Assembly: GCA_964388955.1 (NCBI GenBank)
Contig: CAYMCO010000009.1
Span: 62,001-126,000 of the forward strand
Direction of reading: 5' to 3'
Source of the DNA: CAYMCO01 sp964388955
GTDB taxonomy: Bacteria > Chloroflexota > Anaerolineae > Anaerolineales > E44-bin32
DNA: 64,000 nt
Part shown: positions 42,505 to 51,005 of the stretch, one piece after another
Layout: each line of letters begins with the position of its first letter
How positions within the stretch are numbered: the first letter of the stretch is position 1
Program-made: the position numbers and the translations under genes
Notes under the pieces: generated by a model
Told to the model about the DNA's origin: nothing
Databases searched by the model: none
What the model saw: only the letters and a program-made list of their open reading frames with translations

Positions 42505-42513
42505 ATTATACCA
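42505..42513 (-). promoter_or_regulatory. Extended -10 promoter for the S1-domain gene
   Basis: TGGTATAAT on the minus strand, a perfect TGnTATAAT extended -10, lies just past the stop of the solute-binding protein. No -35 is evident. Transcription would start near 42498. Confidence 0.5.
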
Positions 42514-42518
42514 TGCTC

Positions 42519-44231
42519 TCATGGCGCCTCAGCCTGCGTGGTCCCTTGTTCCTCTGGAGAGACGTTGACGCGCGCCATTAGATACCATTCGTTCGCGCGC
42601 TCGAAGCGTTGGCTTGGGTCCAGGATCGGCCCGATGCTCACCCCCTGGACTTCGCGATCGATGGCGTAGTTGTACACAGGGTAGAAAAGCAGCAGGGAGG
42701 GCACTTGATCTTGGAAGCGGTGCTGGAAGTTGCGGTAGAGTTCCGCCCGGCGGGCGGAATCGGGGGTGGTGCGGGCGGCCTCCAGCCACAGGCTGCTGTT
42801 CCGGTCATCGAAGCCGGAGTAGTTCTGTCCCGTCTCGATCTGAGTGTCGTGCCAGAACGGATACGGATCCGGGTCGGGATAGCGGGAGAGGTCGAGCGTG
42901 GTCAGGGCGGCTTCGTAGTCGCGTGGCTCCAAGTAATCGGCCATCAGATCCTCGGGTGCCACCGCGGTCAGGGACACGTCGATCCCCAGGCGCTCCCAAC
43001 TCTCCTGCAGCAGCCCGGCGATCTGCGCATACTCCGGTTCATCCGGATAGGCAAGTTCGAACGAAAGCGTCTCATCCTCCTGGGTCCGCAGGTACTCCGG
43101 GCTGCCCGGGGTGGCCCCCTCCGGGATCTCCCAACCGAGGCCCTTCAGGAGGGCGCCGGCTTGATCCGGATCGAAGGGGATGGGCGAAAGAGGCGGTGAG
43201 AAGGCCCATGAGGAGGGCAGAATCGGGCCGGCGGCCACCACCCCCTGGCCGTCGAGCACCTCGTTGATGAGCCATTCCCGGTTCACCGCCATCAGGAGCG
43301 CCTTGCGGAAGTCCTTCTCGGCGAAGAACTCCTTCTGCGGATCTTGAATATTCAGGAACACGATGGTCACTTCGGGGAGTGGAAGCGAATACATATCCAG
43401 GTTCGGTTCCTGAAGGATGGTGTTGACGATCGCCGGGCCGACGTCCCCGATGCCCTGGATTTCGCCCGAATAATACGCCTGCAGGGCATCCTCGTCATTC
43501 GGGAATAGGCTGAATTCGATGCGCTCCAGAAACGGCACCTGCCCGTAGTATTCCGGGAAAGCGGTCAGTCGCACGCCGGTGATCTTCCCATCCTGCTGCA
43601 GGAAGCGATCGAATTGGAACGGCCCGCTGCCGATGGGATCCAGGTTGAAGGGGTGGTCGATCAGCTCGGACGCGCTGACGCCGCGAAGCAGGTGCTCGGG
43701 AAGCAGGCCTACGGACAAGTAGTCCAAGAACGGTGCGTAGGGCTCGGGAAGCTGGAACTGGACGGAGTAGTCATCGAGACGGATGACGTTGACTTCCTTC
43801 CAGAAATCCCCCAGATCGTCCGGCCCCGGGTAGTCCTCGTCCTGAAGCTTCGAAATGGTGTATACGACATCATCGGCGGTGACGGGCTCGCCGTCATGCC
43901 AGCGCGCATCCTTGCGCAGGCTGACGGTGTACAAGGTGGCGTCGGCGGAGATGGCCCATGATTCCGCCAGTTCGGGTTCCGGAAAGCCGCGCGAATCGAA
44001 GCGAACCAGCGAATCGTAGAGCAGTTGATCTATGGACCGGTCGATCGTGCTGTATACGTCCAGGACCGGATTCAGCCGGCTGATCACCCCGACCAGGCCT
44101 TCCGCGTAGACGCCTCCGCTGACCGGCTGGGGGGCGGCGACCTCCAGCACCGGCGCCTGTCCGAGCAGCAGGCCAATGATCAGGATGATGCCGCCCAAAG
44201 CGATGAGGAGCTGCCAGCGGATGTTTCGCAT
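42519..44231 (-). CDS. Extracellular solute-binding protein, family 5 (peptide/nickel type)
   Basis: About 570 residues. N-terminal hydrophobic anchor (about 7-25) without a lipobox cysteine, so it should stay membrane-tethered by its signal anchor. Family 5 landmarks: LLYDSLVRFDSRGFPEPELAESWAISADATLYTVSLRKDARWHDGEPVTADDVVYTI, PLPEVTIVFLNIQDP, and a C-terminal YNFQHRFQDQVPSLLLFYPVYNYAI-like lobe. No permease or ATPase genes adjoin it, so it is an orphan binding protein; ligand unknown. It follows secG by 38 bases. Confidence 0.9.
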   Translation of the reverse strand: MRNIRWQLLIALGGIILIIGLLLGQAPVLEVAAPQPVSGGVYAEGLVGVISRLNPVLDVYSTIDRSIDQLLYDSLVRFDSRGFPEPELAESWAISADATLYTVSLRKDARWHDGEPVTADDVVYTISKLQDEDYPGPDDLGDFWKEVNVIRLDDYSVQFQLPEPYAPFLDYLSVGLLPEHLLRGVSASELIDHPFNLDPIGSGPFQFDRFLQQDGKITGVRLTAFPEYYGQVPFLERIEFSLFPNDEDALQAYYSGEIQGIGDVGPAIVNTILQEPNLDMYSLPLPEVTIVFLNIQDPQKEFFAEKDFRKALLMAVNREWLINEVLDGQGVVAAGPILPSSWAFSPPLSPIPFDPDQAGALLKGLGWEIPEGATPGSPEYLRTQEDETLSFELAYPDEPEYAQIAGLLQESWERLGIDVSLTAVAPEDLMADYLEPRDYEAALTTLDLSRYPDPDPYPFWHDTQIETGQNYSGFDDRNSSLWLEAARTTPDSARRAELYRNFQHRFQDQVPSLLLFYPVYNYAIDREVQGVSIGPILDPSQRFERANEWYLMARVNVSPEEQGTTQAEAP

Positions 44232-44269
44232 TTCCAGGATTCGGGTACGAGATGGGTTGTGGATTCTGG

Positions 44270-44497
44270 CTAACCGACCATCACGCTTACGATAGCCATG
44301 ACGAAGAACAAGGCGCTCAATCCGATTGTGATGTTGAACAGTAGCCGCTCGATCCCGCGCCGGACGTGAAAGCCGGCGCCCCCGGCCGGTTGGCCGCCTC
44401 CCAGCCCGCCCAGGCCGGCGCCTTTGCTCTGGAGAAGGATCACGGCGATCAGGGCGACGGAAATCACAATCATTGCGGCATGGAGATATACTTGCAC
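44270..44497 (-). CDS. secG: Protein translocase subunit SecG
   Basis: 75 residues, two helices (about 5-22 and 52-73) joined by a Gly-rich loop with LLQSKGAGLGGLGGG, the SecG signature. It assists SecYEG protein export. GTG 44497 lies behind GGAGGA. It has its own promoter after prfB. Confidence 0.93.
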   Translation of the reverse strand: MQVYLHAAMIVISVALIAVILLQSKGAGLGGLGGGQPAGGAGFHVRRGIERLLFNITIGLSALFFVMAIVSVMVG

Positions 44498-44529
44498 GCA
44501 GATTCCTCCTCTTCCGCTAGAACGGGCGG

Positions 44530-44558
44530 ATTATAGCAGACGGGCTCTTGGGCGGCAA
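44530..44558 (-). promoter_or_regulatory. Promoter for secG
   Basis: On the minus strand TTGCCG (44558-44553), 17-base spacer, TATAAT (44535-44530) with an upstream TGC making an extended -10. It lies in the 63-base prfB-secG gap. Confidence 0.6.
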
Positions 44559-44560
44559 GG

Positions 44561-45656
44561 TCAGCCGGCAGCCTGCCCCACCTTGCTTCGCAAGTATGCT
44601 TCGATGAACCCGTCCAGGTCGCCATCCAATACCGCGGTCGTGTTGCCCGTCTCATACTCCGTGCGATGGTCCTTGACCAACTGGTAGGGATGGAGCACAT
44701 AGGATCTGATCTGGCTTCCCCATTCCGCCTGCACGTACTCGCCCTTGATCTCCGCCAGTTTCTCGTCCTCCTGCTGTCGTTTCACGTCCAGCAGACGCGA
44801 GCGCAGGATTCGCATGGCGGTCTCGCGATTCTGGGCTTGAGATCGTTGGTTCTGGCAGCTTACCGTGATGCCCGTGGGCAGGTGGGTGATGCGCACGGCG
44901 GTGGCGTTCTTCTGCACATTCTGCCCTCCCGGACCGCCGGCCCGGAAGGTGTCGATGCGCAGATCGGTTGATTTGATGTTCACTTCGTCATCCGTCTCGA
45001 CCTGCGGATAGACTTCCACCAGTGCGAAACTCGTATGTCGCCGGCTGGAGGCGTCATACGGCGAAATGCGCACCAGGCGATGTACGCCCCGTTCCGCCCG
45101 CAGGTACCCGTAGGCGTACTCCCCCTCGACCCCGATCGTGACCGACTTGATCCCCGCCTCCTCCCCCTCGCTCAGATCGAGTATTTCCGCCTCGTAATCG
45201 TGGCTTTCCGTCCAGCGCAGGTACATCCGCTGAAGCATCTCGGCCCAGTCTTGGGAATCCGTGCCCCCCGCGCCGGCGTGGATGGCCAAGATCGCGTCGT
45301 CCCGGTCGTAGGGACCCGAGAGCATCGCCAGGAATTCACGCCGCTCGATCTGCCCCAGAACGGCGTCCAGTTCGGCCTGTATGTCGGCTCGCAGCCCATC
45401 GTCATCGAGCGACGCCAGCTCGATCGCATCGGCCGCTCTGGCCTGCAGCTTCTTCCAGCTATCGATCTTGTCCCTCAACCGGGAAAGCCGCCGCATCACC
45501 TTCCGCGCATGGTCTTGATCGTCCCACAGCGACGGATCCTCGGCCTCCCGCTCGAGCTCGGCGAGCTCCGCTTCCTGGGCGGGTACGTCAAAGACGCACC
45601 AGTAGGTCTTGTATGCGAGATTGGGCTTCCGTAAGTTCCTGCACCAGGTCTTCCAT
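44561..45656 (-). CDS. prfB: Peptide chain release factor 2, expressed by programmed +1 frameshift
   Basis: RF2 reads UAA and UGA stops. The gene is split in two frames: ATG 45656 to an in-frame TGA at 45590-45588 encodes MEDLVQELTEAQSRIQDLL plus VRL, then the main frame resumes at GAC 45589 (DVPAQEAELAELER..) and runs about 342 residues to the end. The peptide loop SPYDASSRRHTSF region and catalytic GGPGGQNV are intact; the RF2 anticodon-like tripeptide region (S-P-F in others) reads SPYD here. The start follows AAGGAG by 13 bases. Neighbours: ftsY upstream (60-base gap), secG downstream. Confidence 0.95.
45587..45600 (-). promoter_or_regulatory. Programmed +1 frameshift site of prfB (CTTTGAC)
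   Basis: The mRNA reads GGTG CGT CTT TGA C. The slippery CTT-TGA-C heptamer is identical to the E. coli site, and the GGTG three bases upstream is in the position of the internal Shine-Dalgarno element, though weaker than AGGGGG. When RF2 is scarce the ribosome should slip at CTT, skip the T at 45590 and read GAC. Confidence 0.93.
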
Positions 45657-45716
45657 GGCCGATGTCACGCTCCTTCGGATTCTGAATTCACTCCACGATT
45701 GGACCGCTCCGGCCCT

Positions 45717-46637
45717 TCAGCGGCCCAGGGGTTCGGGGCGCGGCACCAGTGCCTGGCTGAAAGCGGCGGGGTCGAAGGGCGCCAGGTCCTCCAGCCCCTC
45801 CCCGACACCCACGAAGCGGATGGGGATCCCCAGCTCCCGGGTCACGGCCAGCGCAACGCCGCCCTTGGCGGATGAGTCGAGCTTTGCCAGGACCACCCCG
45901 GTCACATCGACGGCTTCGGTGAAGGAGCGCGCCTGCGCCAGGCCGTTCTGGCCGGTCGTGGCATCCAGGACGAGCAGGGTCTCGTGCGGCGCCGAGGGGA
46001 TCCTCTTGCCCGCGACGCGCCGCACCTTGCCGAGCTCCGCCATCAGGTTGTGGCTGGTATGCATCCGGCCGGAGGTGTCGGCGATGAGAACATCGAAGCC
46101 CCCCGCAAGAGCGGCCTCGCACGCCGTGTACATGACTGCGCCGGGATCACCGCCCGGCTGTCCAGCGATCACCTGCACACCCAGCCGCCGCCCCCAGATC
46201 TCCAACTGCTCGATGGCCGCCGCCCGGTAGGTGTCGGTGGTGGCCATGAGGACCTCGCGCCCGGCGCCCCGGTATCGGTGGGCCAGTCGGGCGGTCGTGG
46301 TGGTCTTCCCCGAACCGTTGACACCCACGATCAGTATCACGCGGGGGCCGCCGCTCGAGGTGGGGCGGTCTGGGGGGCGCAGCTCCTCGGCCAGCAGGGA
46401 TTCCATGTGCTCGTACAGCGCCTTCCCCTGGGTCACACCCTCCCGGCGGGCGATGGATCGCAGATCCTCGATCAGCCAGGAGGTCGTCTCCGCGCCGACG
46501 TCGGCCTGGATCAGGGTCGCCTCGAGCTCATCCCAGAAGTCGTCGGTGATCTCGGTGGCGCCCAACACAGATGCCAGACGGCCAAAGGCCGTCCGGCGAG
46601 TGCGCTCCAGAGCGTCGCGCCAGGTGTTTTCCTGCAT
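45717..46637 (-). CDS. ftsY: Signal recognition particle receptor FtsY
   Basis: About 306 residues: N domain (1-95) and GTPase G domain. G1 GVNGSGKTTTTARLA, G2/I-box DTYRAAAIEQLE, G3 DTSGRMHT, G4 VLAKLDSSAKGG, and GVGEGLEDLAPFDP at the end. It lacks the long acidic A domain of E. coli FtsY, as in many bacteria. ATG 46637 is only six bases after TATAAT, so the message is probably leaderless. Groups with prfB and secG in a translation/export run. Confidence 0.94.
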   Translation of the reverse strand: MQENTWRDALERTRRTAFGRLASVLGATEITDDFWDELEATLIQADVGAETTSWLIEDLRSIARREGVTQGKALYEHMESLLAEELRPPDRPTSSGGPRVILIVGVNGSGKTTTTARLAHRYRGAGREVLMATTDTYRAAAIEQLEIWGRRLGVQVIAGQPGGDPGAVMYTACEAALAGGFDVLIADTSGRMHTSHNLMAELGKVRRVAGKRIPSAPHETLLVLDATTGQNGLAQARSFTEAVDVTGVVLAKLDSSAKGGVALAVTRELGIPIRFVGVGEGLEDLAPFDPAAFSQALVPRPEPLGR

Positions 46638-46643
46638 GCCGGG

Positions 46644-46652
46644 ATTATACCA
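46644..46652 (-). promoter_or_regulatory. Extended -10 promoter of leaderless ftsY
   Basis: TGGTATAAT (46652-46644) followed by CCCGGC and then ATG 46637. The predicted transcription start is the A of the start codon. No convincing -35, as usual for an extended -10. Confidence 0.6.
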
Positions 46653-46669
46653 TTCCGCTGTGGTCGAGC

Positions 46670-47188
46670 TCAGGCTCCCAAGAACCCCTCCAGGCGCAGC
46701 AGGGCTCGTTTGGTGGGGATTCCCTGTCCGGCCCCGTACCCGCACATGGATCCGTCCGCCGCGATCACCCGGTGACAGGGGATCACCAGCGGCATGGGGT
46801 TGCGCTTCAAGGCCTGGCCGACGGCGCGGGCGGCTTTGGGCTGCCCGATATGAACTGCGATTTCACCGTAGGTCGCCACGGATCCCGCGGGGATGCGGGA
46901 GGTGGCGCGCAGCACCTTTTCCTGGAAGGGCGACATATTCGACCAATCGATGGAGAGATCGATCTCCTTCTGGGCTCCGCCCAAGTAGGCGCGCAGGGCC
47001 CGGATGGCATCCGCCAGCGCGCCCGTATCTTGCTGCACCGGCCCTCCCATGGAATCCTGCACGTGCCGCGCGAAGGGATCACCGTGATGGCCGATCTGGA
47101 CGGCGACGATCCCCTTCCGGCTGCGGGCCACATAGATCTCTCCGAGCCAGGTTTGTCGAAAGCATGCATACCGGATCAACGGGTCCAT
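46670..47188 (-). CDS. ogt: Methylated-DNA-protein cysteine methyltransferase (Ogt type)
   Basis: About 172 residues. Repairs O6-alkylguanine by transferring the alkyl group to its own cysteine in the PCHRV motif (VIPCHRVIAADGSMCGYGAG). SPFQEKVLRATSRIPAGSVATYGEIA and AARAVGQALKRNPMP are typical helix-turn-helix and active-site parts. ATG 47188 follows GGAAG; an in-frame ATG 47212 is an alternative. It ends 32 bases before ftsY. Confidence 0.93.
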   Translation of the reverse strand: MDPLIRYACFRQTWLGEIYVARSRKGIVAVQIGHHGDPFARHVQDSMGGPVQQDTGALADAIRALRAYLGGAQKEIDLSIDWSNMSPFQEKVLRATSRIPAGSVATYGEIAVHIGQPKAARAVGQALKRNPMPLVIPCHRVIAADGSMCGYGAGQGIPTKRALLRLEGFLGA

Positions 47189-47462
47189 CTTCCGTTCTCT
47201 TCGTGCGCCCATGAGGAGGCATGGCGCCGGGCGCGTCGGGCAGCCCCACCCGGCGATTGGCGTTCAGCCCCCGGGCAGCCGGGGCGCGACCCTGCTGCGC
47301 TCGATCGATCCTGATTGTAGTGCATCGCGCCGCGCGTGTCACGCTGGAGAGCGATTTCGATCGTCCACGCGAACTCCTGTGAGGCGCTTTCCGCAAGCCC
47401 CGGAGAGGCGCCGCGCCGCCTGGCCCGACGCAGTCTTCGGGGTGGCAATCTTTCGCACACCA

Positions 47463-47514
47463 AGGTCATTGCGAGCCCTGGCAGGGTGTGGCAATCTAGG
47501 ATTCTCTATCCTAG
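47463..47514. repeat. Small palindromic element (GTCATTGCGAG type)
   Basis: GTCATTGCGAGCCCTGG...GCAATCT resembles the ends of widespread small bacterial repeats, and it is followed by a perfect 7-bp hairpin CTAGGAT (47496-47502)/ATCCTAG (47508-47514). It lies in the 0.9-kb gap between ogt and the Sm-like gene. Confidence 0.45.
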
Positions 47515-47580
47515 ACATTGCCGGCTTGAGCACGAGATCGGGCCCGGCATCGTCTCTCGACCTCCTCGCATTGACCGGTC

Positions 47581-47689
47581 GGGGGGAGGGGATTGGGGTG
47601 GGGGGTGGAAAGGATCTCCGACGGCGGAGTCGCTGTTCCGCGGCGTGGATCACCGCCATGGCAGCCCAGGCGCTGAGCGGAGGGCGGCC
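47581..47689 (+). repeat. Dispersed repeat, inverted copy of 34040-34150
   Basis: Matches the minus strand of 34040-34150 (see that entry). The order of the two repeat units is the same here as at 34 kb but this unit is flipped, so the locus is a mosaic rather than a simple duplication. Confidence 0.65.
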
Positions 47690-47750
47690 GAATCCGGTCT
47701 GTCACGTCAGATCGCTTCCGAGGCGGAACGCGCGCCTGCGGCCGAGTGTA

Positions 47751-47988
47751 TTCCATTTCAGGGGGCGCGGCTGCTTGAGAGTGAATGCACGGCGCGCATC
47801 TCAATACACCTCGTGGTTTCACGACTCGGCACTCGAGATGCGCCTCCCCACAATCGGAACCTGCGAAGCAGGCCGCATCTCGAGTAGTGCCGAGCGGAGC
47901 GAGGCGCGTATCGAGAGGCCTGGCCTGTGTTGTTGACAGGGTGCGGCTGATACCAGTCTGCCGCGTCAGATCGCCCCCCAGGATGGAA
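47751..47988 (+). repeat. About 240-base dispersed repeat, copy 2
   Basis: Direct-orientation partner of 34348-34584. Differences are scattered single bases and small indels, which fits an old non-coding repeat. It ends shortly before the promoter of the Sm-like gene. Confidence 0.75.
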
Positions 47989-48010
47989 CAAACCCCTGCG
48001 GCCGGCGCGC

Positions 48011-48039
48011 TTGTGCCCGGCGCGCCGATTCTGTATAAC
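48011..48039 (+). promoter_or_regulatory. Sigma70-type promoter for the Sm-like gene
   Basis: TTGTGC (48011-48016), 17-base spacer, TATAAC (48034-48039). Leader to ATG 48092 about 46 bases, ending in AGGAGG. Confidence 0.5.
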
Positions 48040-48091
48040 GGATGGCGGCGCGCACCGGCAGTCCATCCGGTATAGACAGGAGGGAAATGTC

Positions 48092-48376
48092 ATGGAATTT
48101 GACCGTGAAATGTACTTTCGGGAGGATCAGATCAGCAAGAAGCCCGTCCCGGTCATCATCCGCACGGCTGACGATCTCATCGAAGGCGAGTTCCACGTGC
48201 GGGGGACGATGCGGGTGATCGATGAGATCAAGTTCGAAGAGAAATTCATCGCTGTCACCAATGCGACGGTTTTCAAGCTGGACGGCTCGAAGCTGCTGCA
48301 GACGAATTTCATGACGGTGAACCGGGATCGGATCCTGTGGATGGTTCCCAAAGAGGATGTCATCTCCAAGGCATAA
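48092..48376 (+). CDS. Small conserved protein with Sm-like features
   Basis: 94 residues, well-formed gene with AGGAGG 8 bases before ATG 48092. The pattern of short beta strands (VPVIIRTADDLIEGEFHVRGTMRVIDEI, KFIAVTNATVFKL, FMTVNRDRILWMVPKED) suggests a small beta-barrel, like a family of conserved bacterial proteins of unknown function (DUF6812-like). I cannot assign a role. It is the only plus-strand gene in this part and stands alone. Confidence 0.75.
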   Translation: MEFDREMYFREDQISKKPVPVIIRTADDLIEGEFHVRGTMRVIDEIKFEEKFIAVTNATVFKLDGSKLLQTNFMTVNRDRILWMVPKEDVISKA

Positions 48377-48390
48377 GGGGGGAAACGAAA

Positions 48391-48416
48391 GCGGGCCGGG
48401 TGCTGACCCGGCCCGC
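48391..48416 (-). terminator. Strong 11-bp hairpin between converging genes
   Basis: GCGGGCCGGGT (48391-48401), loop GCTG, ACCCGGCCCGC (48406-48416) is perfect. On the plus strand no T-run follows; on the minus strand it is followed by TTTCGTTTCC, so it fits better as a terminator for minus-strand transcripts from the 50.6-kb operon, or as a bidirectional one. Confidence 0.5.
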
Positions 48417-48427
48417 AATGATACAGC

Positions 48428-48488
48428 CACCACCTCCCGATAGCCGAAGGGATAGGGTTTATGAGCCAAGCACAACCGAGAGGTGGTG
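48428..48488. other. Possible structured element: 9-bp stem enclosing 43 bases
   Basis: CACCACCTC (48428-48436) pairs perfectly with GAGGTGGTG (48480-48488). On the minus strand it lies directly upstream of the 11-bp hairpin at 48416-48391, giving the look of a small RNA with a terminator. I recognise no known riboswitch or sRNA. The rest of the gap to 48752 shows nothing. Confidence 0.35.
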
Positions 48489-48752
48489 TCGCGTGGTTAA
48501 CGGCGAGATCGCGCAATTGTTACACTTGTTGCACCGTCCACGCAAATCGCAGCGCCCCGCTGCTTCGAATGTGCGGCACTCCTTTGCGCATAGCCAAACC
48601 CGGTGATTCGGCTGGAGGAGGAGCGCCGCATTCCTCTTCACCCGATACGTGCGCCCGTGGCCGCGGTAACCTTGGCCGGCCTGTTCGCAGGCCCGCGGCG
48701 GCCAGATGTGGGGGCGCCCCTGGTGGGTGCCCGTGATCGGGACACCGGTGCC

Positions 48753-49160
48753 CTAGGGCACGAAGAACAACGTCCCCAACCAAAACAGCGCCAGCACCAG
48801 GAAGAACAGGCGCATGGCGTTGCTGCTGGAGAACAGGCCGGCGGGCGGCCGGGTGCTGTACTGCCGGTAGCCGAGGTCGCCCTCCAATTCCGCCGCTCTG
48901 GCGACAAAATGCCTCCAATAGAGCATCGTGCGCTCTTGAAGGACGAGATAGAGGGCCGTGATGACCAAACCGGCCACTTTGACGCTCAGGCCAGCGAAGA
49001 CCGGAAGGGGAGACCCCTTGCCGAGCAGCGCGTTCAGCAGGCCCGCGGTGATCGCCATGAAGATGGTCAACTGCGCGAAGCGGATCGTCTGCCAATGGCG
49101 GATATTGTTCGTCGCGTCGAGGTATTCCTTGATGGGTTCGGTCTTCTCCATATCTGTCAC
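48753..49160 (-). CDS. Small membrane protein of unknown function
   Basis: About 135 residues with three hydrophobic segments (about 27-46, 55-75 and 115-134). The first two are linked by LLGKGSPLPVF and the last ends the protein at FWLGTLFFVP. No known family recognised. It starts 30 bases after the ThiS-like gene on the same strand, so it is likely co-transcribed. GTG 49160 or ATG 49151 could be the start; neither has a clear ribosome site. Confidence 0.65.
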   Translation of the reverse strand: MTDMEKTEPIKEYLDATNNIRHWQTIRFAQLTIFMAITAGLLNALLGKGSPLPVFAGLSVKVAGLVITALYLVLQERTMLYWRHFVARAAELEGDLGYRQYSTRPPAGLFSSSNAMRLFFLVLALFWLGTLFFVP

Positions 49161-49190
49161 CGCAAACGGGGTGAGATCCGGCCGCCGGCG

Positions 49191-49484
49191 TCACCCACCG
49201 GCGATCGCGCCGATGATTCGCAGCGGTTCCTCCCCCGTGGCCACCGCTTCGGGGAGCGGGGCGTCCAACGGCTGGTGTGACAGGTCCTCCTGACAGGCGA
49301 AGAAGCGCAGGAACGCCCGGCGCTCGTGCGTTTGATGGTCACGGATCGTGCCCTTCAGCATCGGATACTCGGCTTCGAGGGCATCCAGGGCCGCCCCAAT
49401 CGTGGCGGGCCCGTCGATCTGCAGTTCGACCTCCCGTCCAACGGATGCCAACCTGCGCAAGTGCACCGGAAGAATGACCCGCAT
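49191..49484 (-). CDS. MoaD/ThiS-family ubiquitin-like protein
   Basis: About 98 residues. A beta-grasp sequence VILPVHLRRLASVGREVELQIDGPATIGAALDALEAEYPMLKGTIRD, ending IIGAIAGG with the C-terminal diglycine required for adenylation and thiocarboxylation. The 4-base overlap with the upstream BNR-repeat gene is a known pairing in Actinobacteria and Chloroflexota, where its purpose is unclear. MoeA is encoded 8 kb away but on the other strand. Confidence 0.85.
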   Translation of the reverse strand: MRVILPVHLRRLASVGREVELQIDGPATIGAALDALEAEYPMLKGTIRDHQTHERRAFLRFFACQEDLSHQPLDAPLPEAVATGEEPLRIIGAIAGG

Positions 49485-50599
49485 CATGGCAGCGTCTGCA
49501 CCTCCACAGAGAGCACTTTGGGAAGGTTGTCGACGATCGCCTCCCAGCTATCGCCGGAATCCGCCGAGGCGAACACCTGGCCGCCCGTAGTTCCGAAATA
49601 CAGGCCGCAGGGATCGAGGTCGTCGACGGCGAAGGAATCCCGCAGCACGTCCACATAGCAGTCCTGCTGGGGCAGGCCCTTGGTCAGCGCTTCCCAATCG
49701 TCGCCGCCCGTGCGGCTGCGGTAGACGCGCAGCCGGCCTTCCGGTGGGTAGTGCTCGGAGTCGCTCTTGATCGGCACGACGTAGATGGTATCCGGCTCGT
49801 GGGCGTGCACCGCGATCGGGAAGCCGAAATCGGAGGGCAGGTTGCCGCTCACCTCGCGCCATGATCCGCCGGCGTCGTCGCTGCGCATGACGTCCCAGTG
49901 CTTCTGCATGAAGAGCACCTCCGGCCGATCGGGGTGCATGGCGATGCGGTGGATGCAGTGGCCCACCTCGGCCTCCGGGTCCGGAAGTTCGAACGGCGAG
50001 ACGATGCCCTTGGTCGCCGGCCGCCAGGTCTCGCCGTCGTCATCGCTGCGGAAGACCCCCGCGGCGGAGATGGCCACGAACATGCGTCCGGGATGGACGG
50101 GATCCAGCAGGATGGTGTGCAGGCACATGCCGCCCGCCCCCGGCTGCCACAGATGGCCCTTGGCCTCTCTCAGGCCGGGCAGCTCGCCCCAGGTCTTCCC
50201 GCCGTCCTCCGAGCGGAAGAGGGCGGCGTCCTCCACCCCGGCGAAGACCACATCCGGATCCGTGAGGGAAGGTTCGAAGTGCCACACGCGCGTGAACTCC
50301 CAGGGATGCTGGGTCCCGTCGTAATACTGGTGTGTCCCCACGGTTCCTTCGTAGGCGAATTCGTTTCCGACCGTCTCCCAGTTCTCGCCGCCGTCATCCG
50401 AGCGCTGCACCACCTGGCCGAACCAGCCGCTGCTCTGCGAGGCGTACAGCCGATCCGGGTCGGCCGGTGAGCCCTTGATATGGTAGATCTCCCAGCCCGG
50501 AAACAGGGGCCCTTTGACTTTCCAGTCTTGCCGTCGCCCGTCAGATGTCAGGACAAACGCGCCCTTGCGCGTCCCGACGAGCACGCGAATGCCGCTCAT
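49484..50599 (-). CDS. BNR/sialidase-like beta-propeller protein
   Basis: About 371 residues of Asp-box repeats, S-D-D-G-G-x-x-W and variants: RSDDGGENWETV, RSEDGGKTWGELPG, RSDDDGETWRPA, RSDDAGGSWREVSG, RSRTGGDDWEALTKG, ASADSGDSWEAIVD. These form a propeller annotated as exo-alpha-sialidase or photosystem-like, but no sialidase Arg triad is obvious and no signal peptide is present, so a cytoplasmic role with the coupled ThiS-like protein is more likely. ATG 50599 is preferred (GAAGGGAG six bases upstream) to a frame back to 50830. Confidence 0.87.
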   Translation of the reverse strand: MSGIRVLVGTRKGAFVLTSDGRRQDWKVKGPLFPGWEIYHIKGSPADPDRLYASQSSGWFGQVVQRSDDGGENWETVGNEFAYEGTVGTHQYYDGTQHPWEFTRVWHFEPSLTDPDVVFAGVEDAALFRSEDGGKTWGELPGLREAKGHLWQPGAGGMCLHTILLDPVHPGRMFVAISAAGVFRSDDDGETWRPATKGIVSPFELPDPEAEVGHCIHRIAMHPDRPEVLFMQKHWDVMRSDDAGGSWREVSGNLPSDFGFPIAVHAHEPDTIYVVPIKSDSEHYPPEGRLRVYRSRTGGDDWEALTKGLPQQDCYVDVLRDSFAVDDLDPCGLYFGTTGGQVFASADSGDSWEAIVDNLPKVLSVEVQTLP

Positions 50600-50669
50600 G
50601 TACCGCTCCCTTCTGTGGATGCCCCGGCCGTATAGCGGGGTGGAGGCGCCCGGGTGGCGCCCGCCGACC

Positions 50670-50677
50670 ATTATACT
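50670..50677. promoter_or_regulatory. Overlapping divergent -10 elements
   Basis: TATAAT on the minus strand (50675-50670) could serve the BNR operon, with a 70-base leader; TATACT on the plus strand (50672-50677) could start an RNA ending at the 51.0-kb terminator. Neither has a good -35. Confidence 0.3.
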
Positions 50678-51005
50678 GGAGAATCTCGATCTTTGTTGGG
50701 AAGTATCCGACGGACAATCGCCTGACATCAATCGGCGGCGCCGCCCTCCTCGCCCGGCGGAGCCGGCCCATGCCCGCGCCGGCAGCCGAAGTGGGGGTGG
50801 GGGGATGTTCGGCGCAGACCCAACCTGCACGGCAGCCCCACGGGATCGTCGAATCCGGATGGCCTACCGGCGGCCCGGCATATGGGCGAATTCTCGGACG
50901 CCGCAGGGCCGGGTATCGCGGCATCATAGGACCACGGTCCCACCCGGGCCCCGGTAACGATCGGACCCGGCAGTCGTTTCCATGAGTGAGAATCAGGGGG
51001 TTCTC
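50678..51005 (+). other. Gene-free stretch upstream of an orphan terminator
   Basis: No ORF with coding character. GC-rich with several possible stems. The ends GGAGAA (50678-50683) and TTCTCC (51001-51006) are complementary, which could be chance. It lacks the conserved boxes of RNase P RNA, tmRNA, SRP RNA and 6S RNA that I know. Confidence 0.3.
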
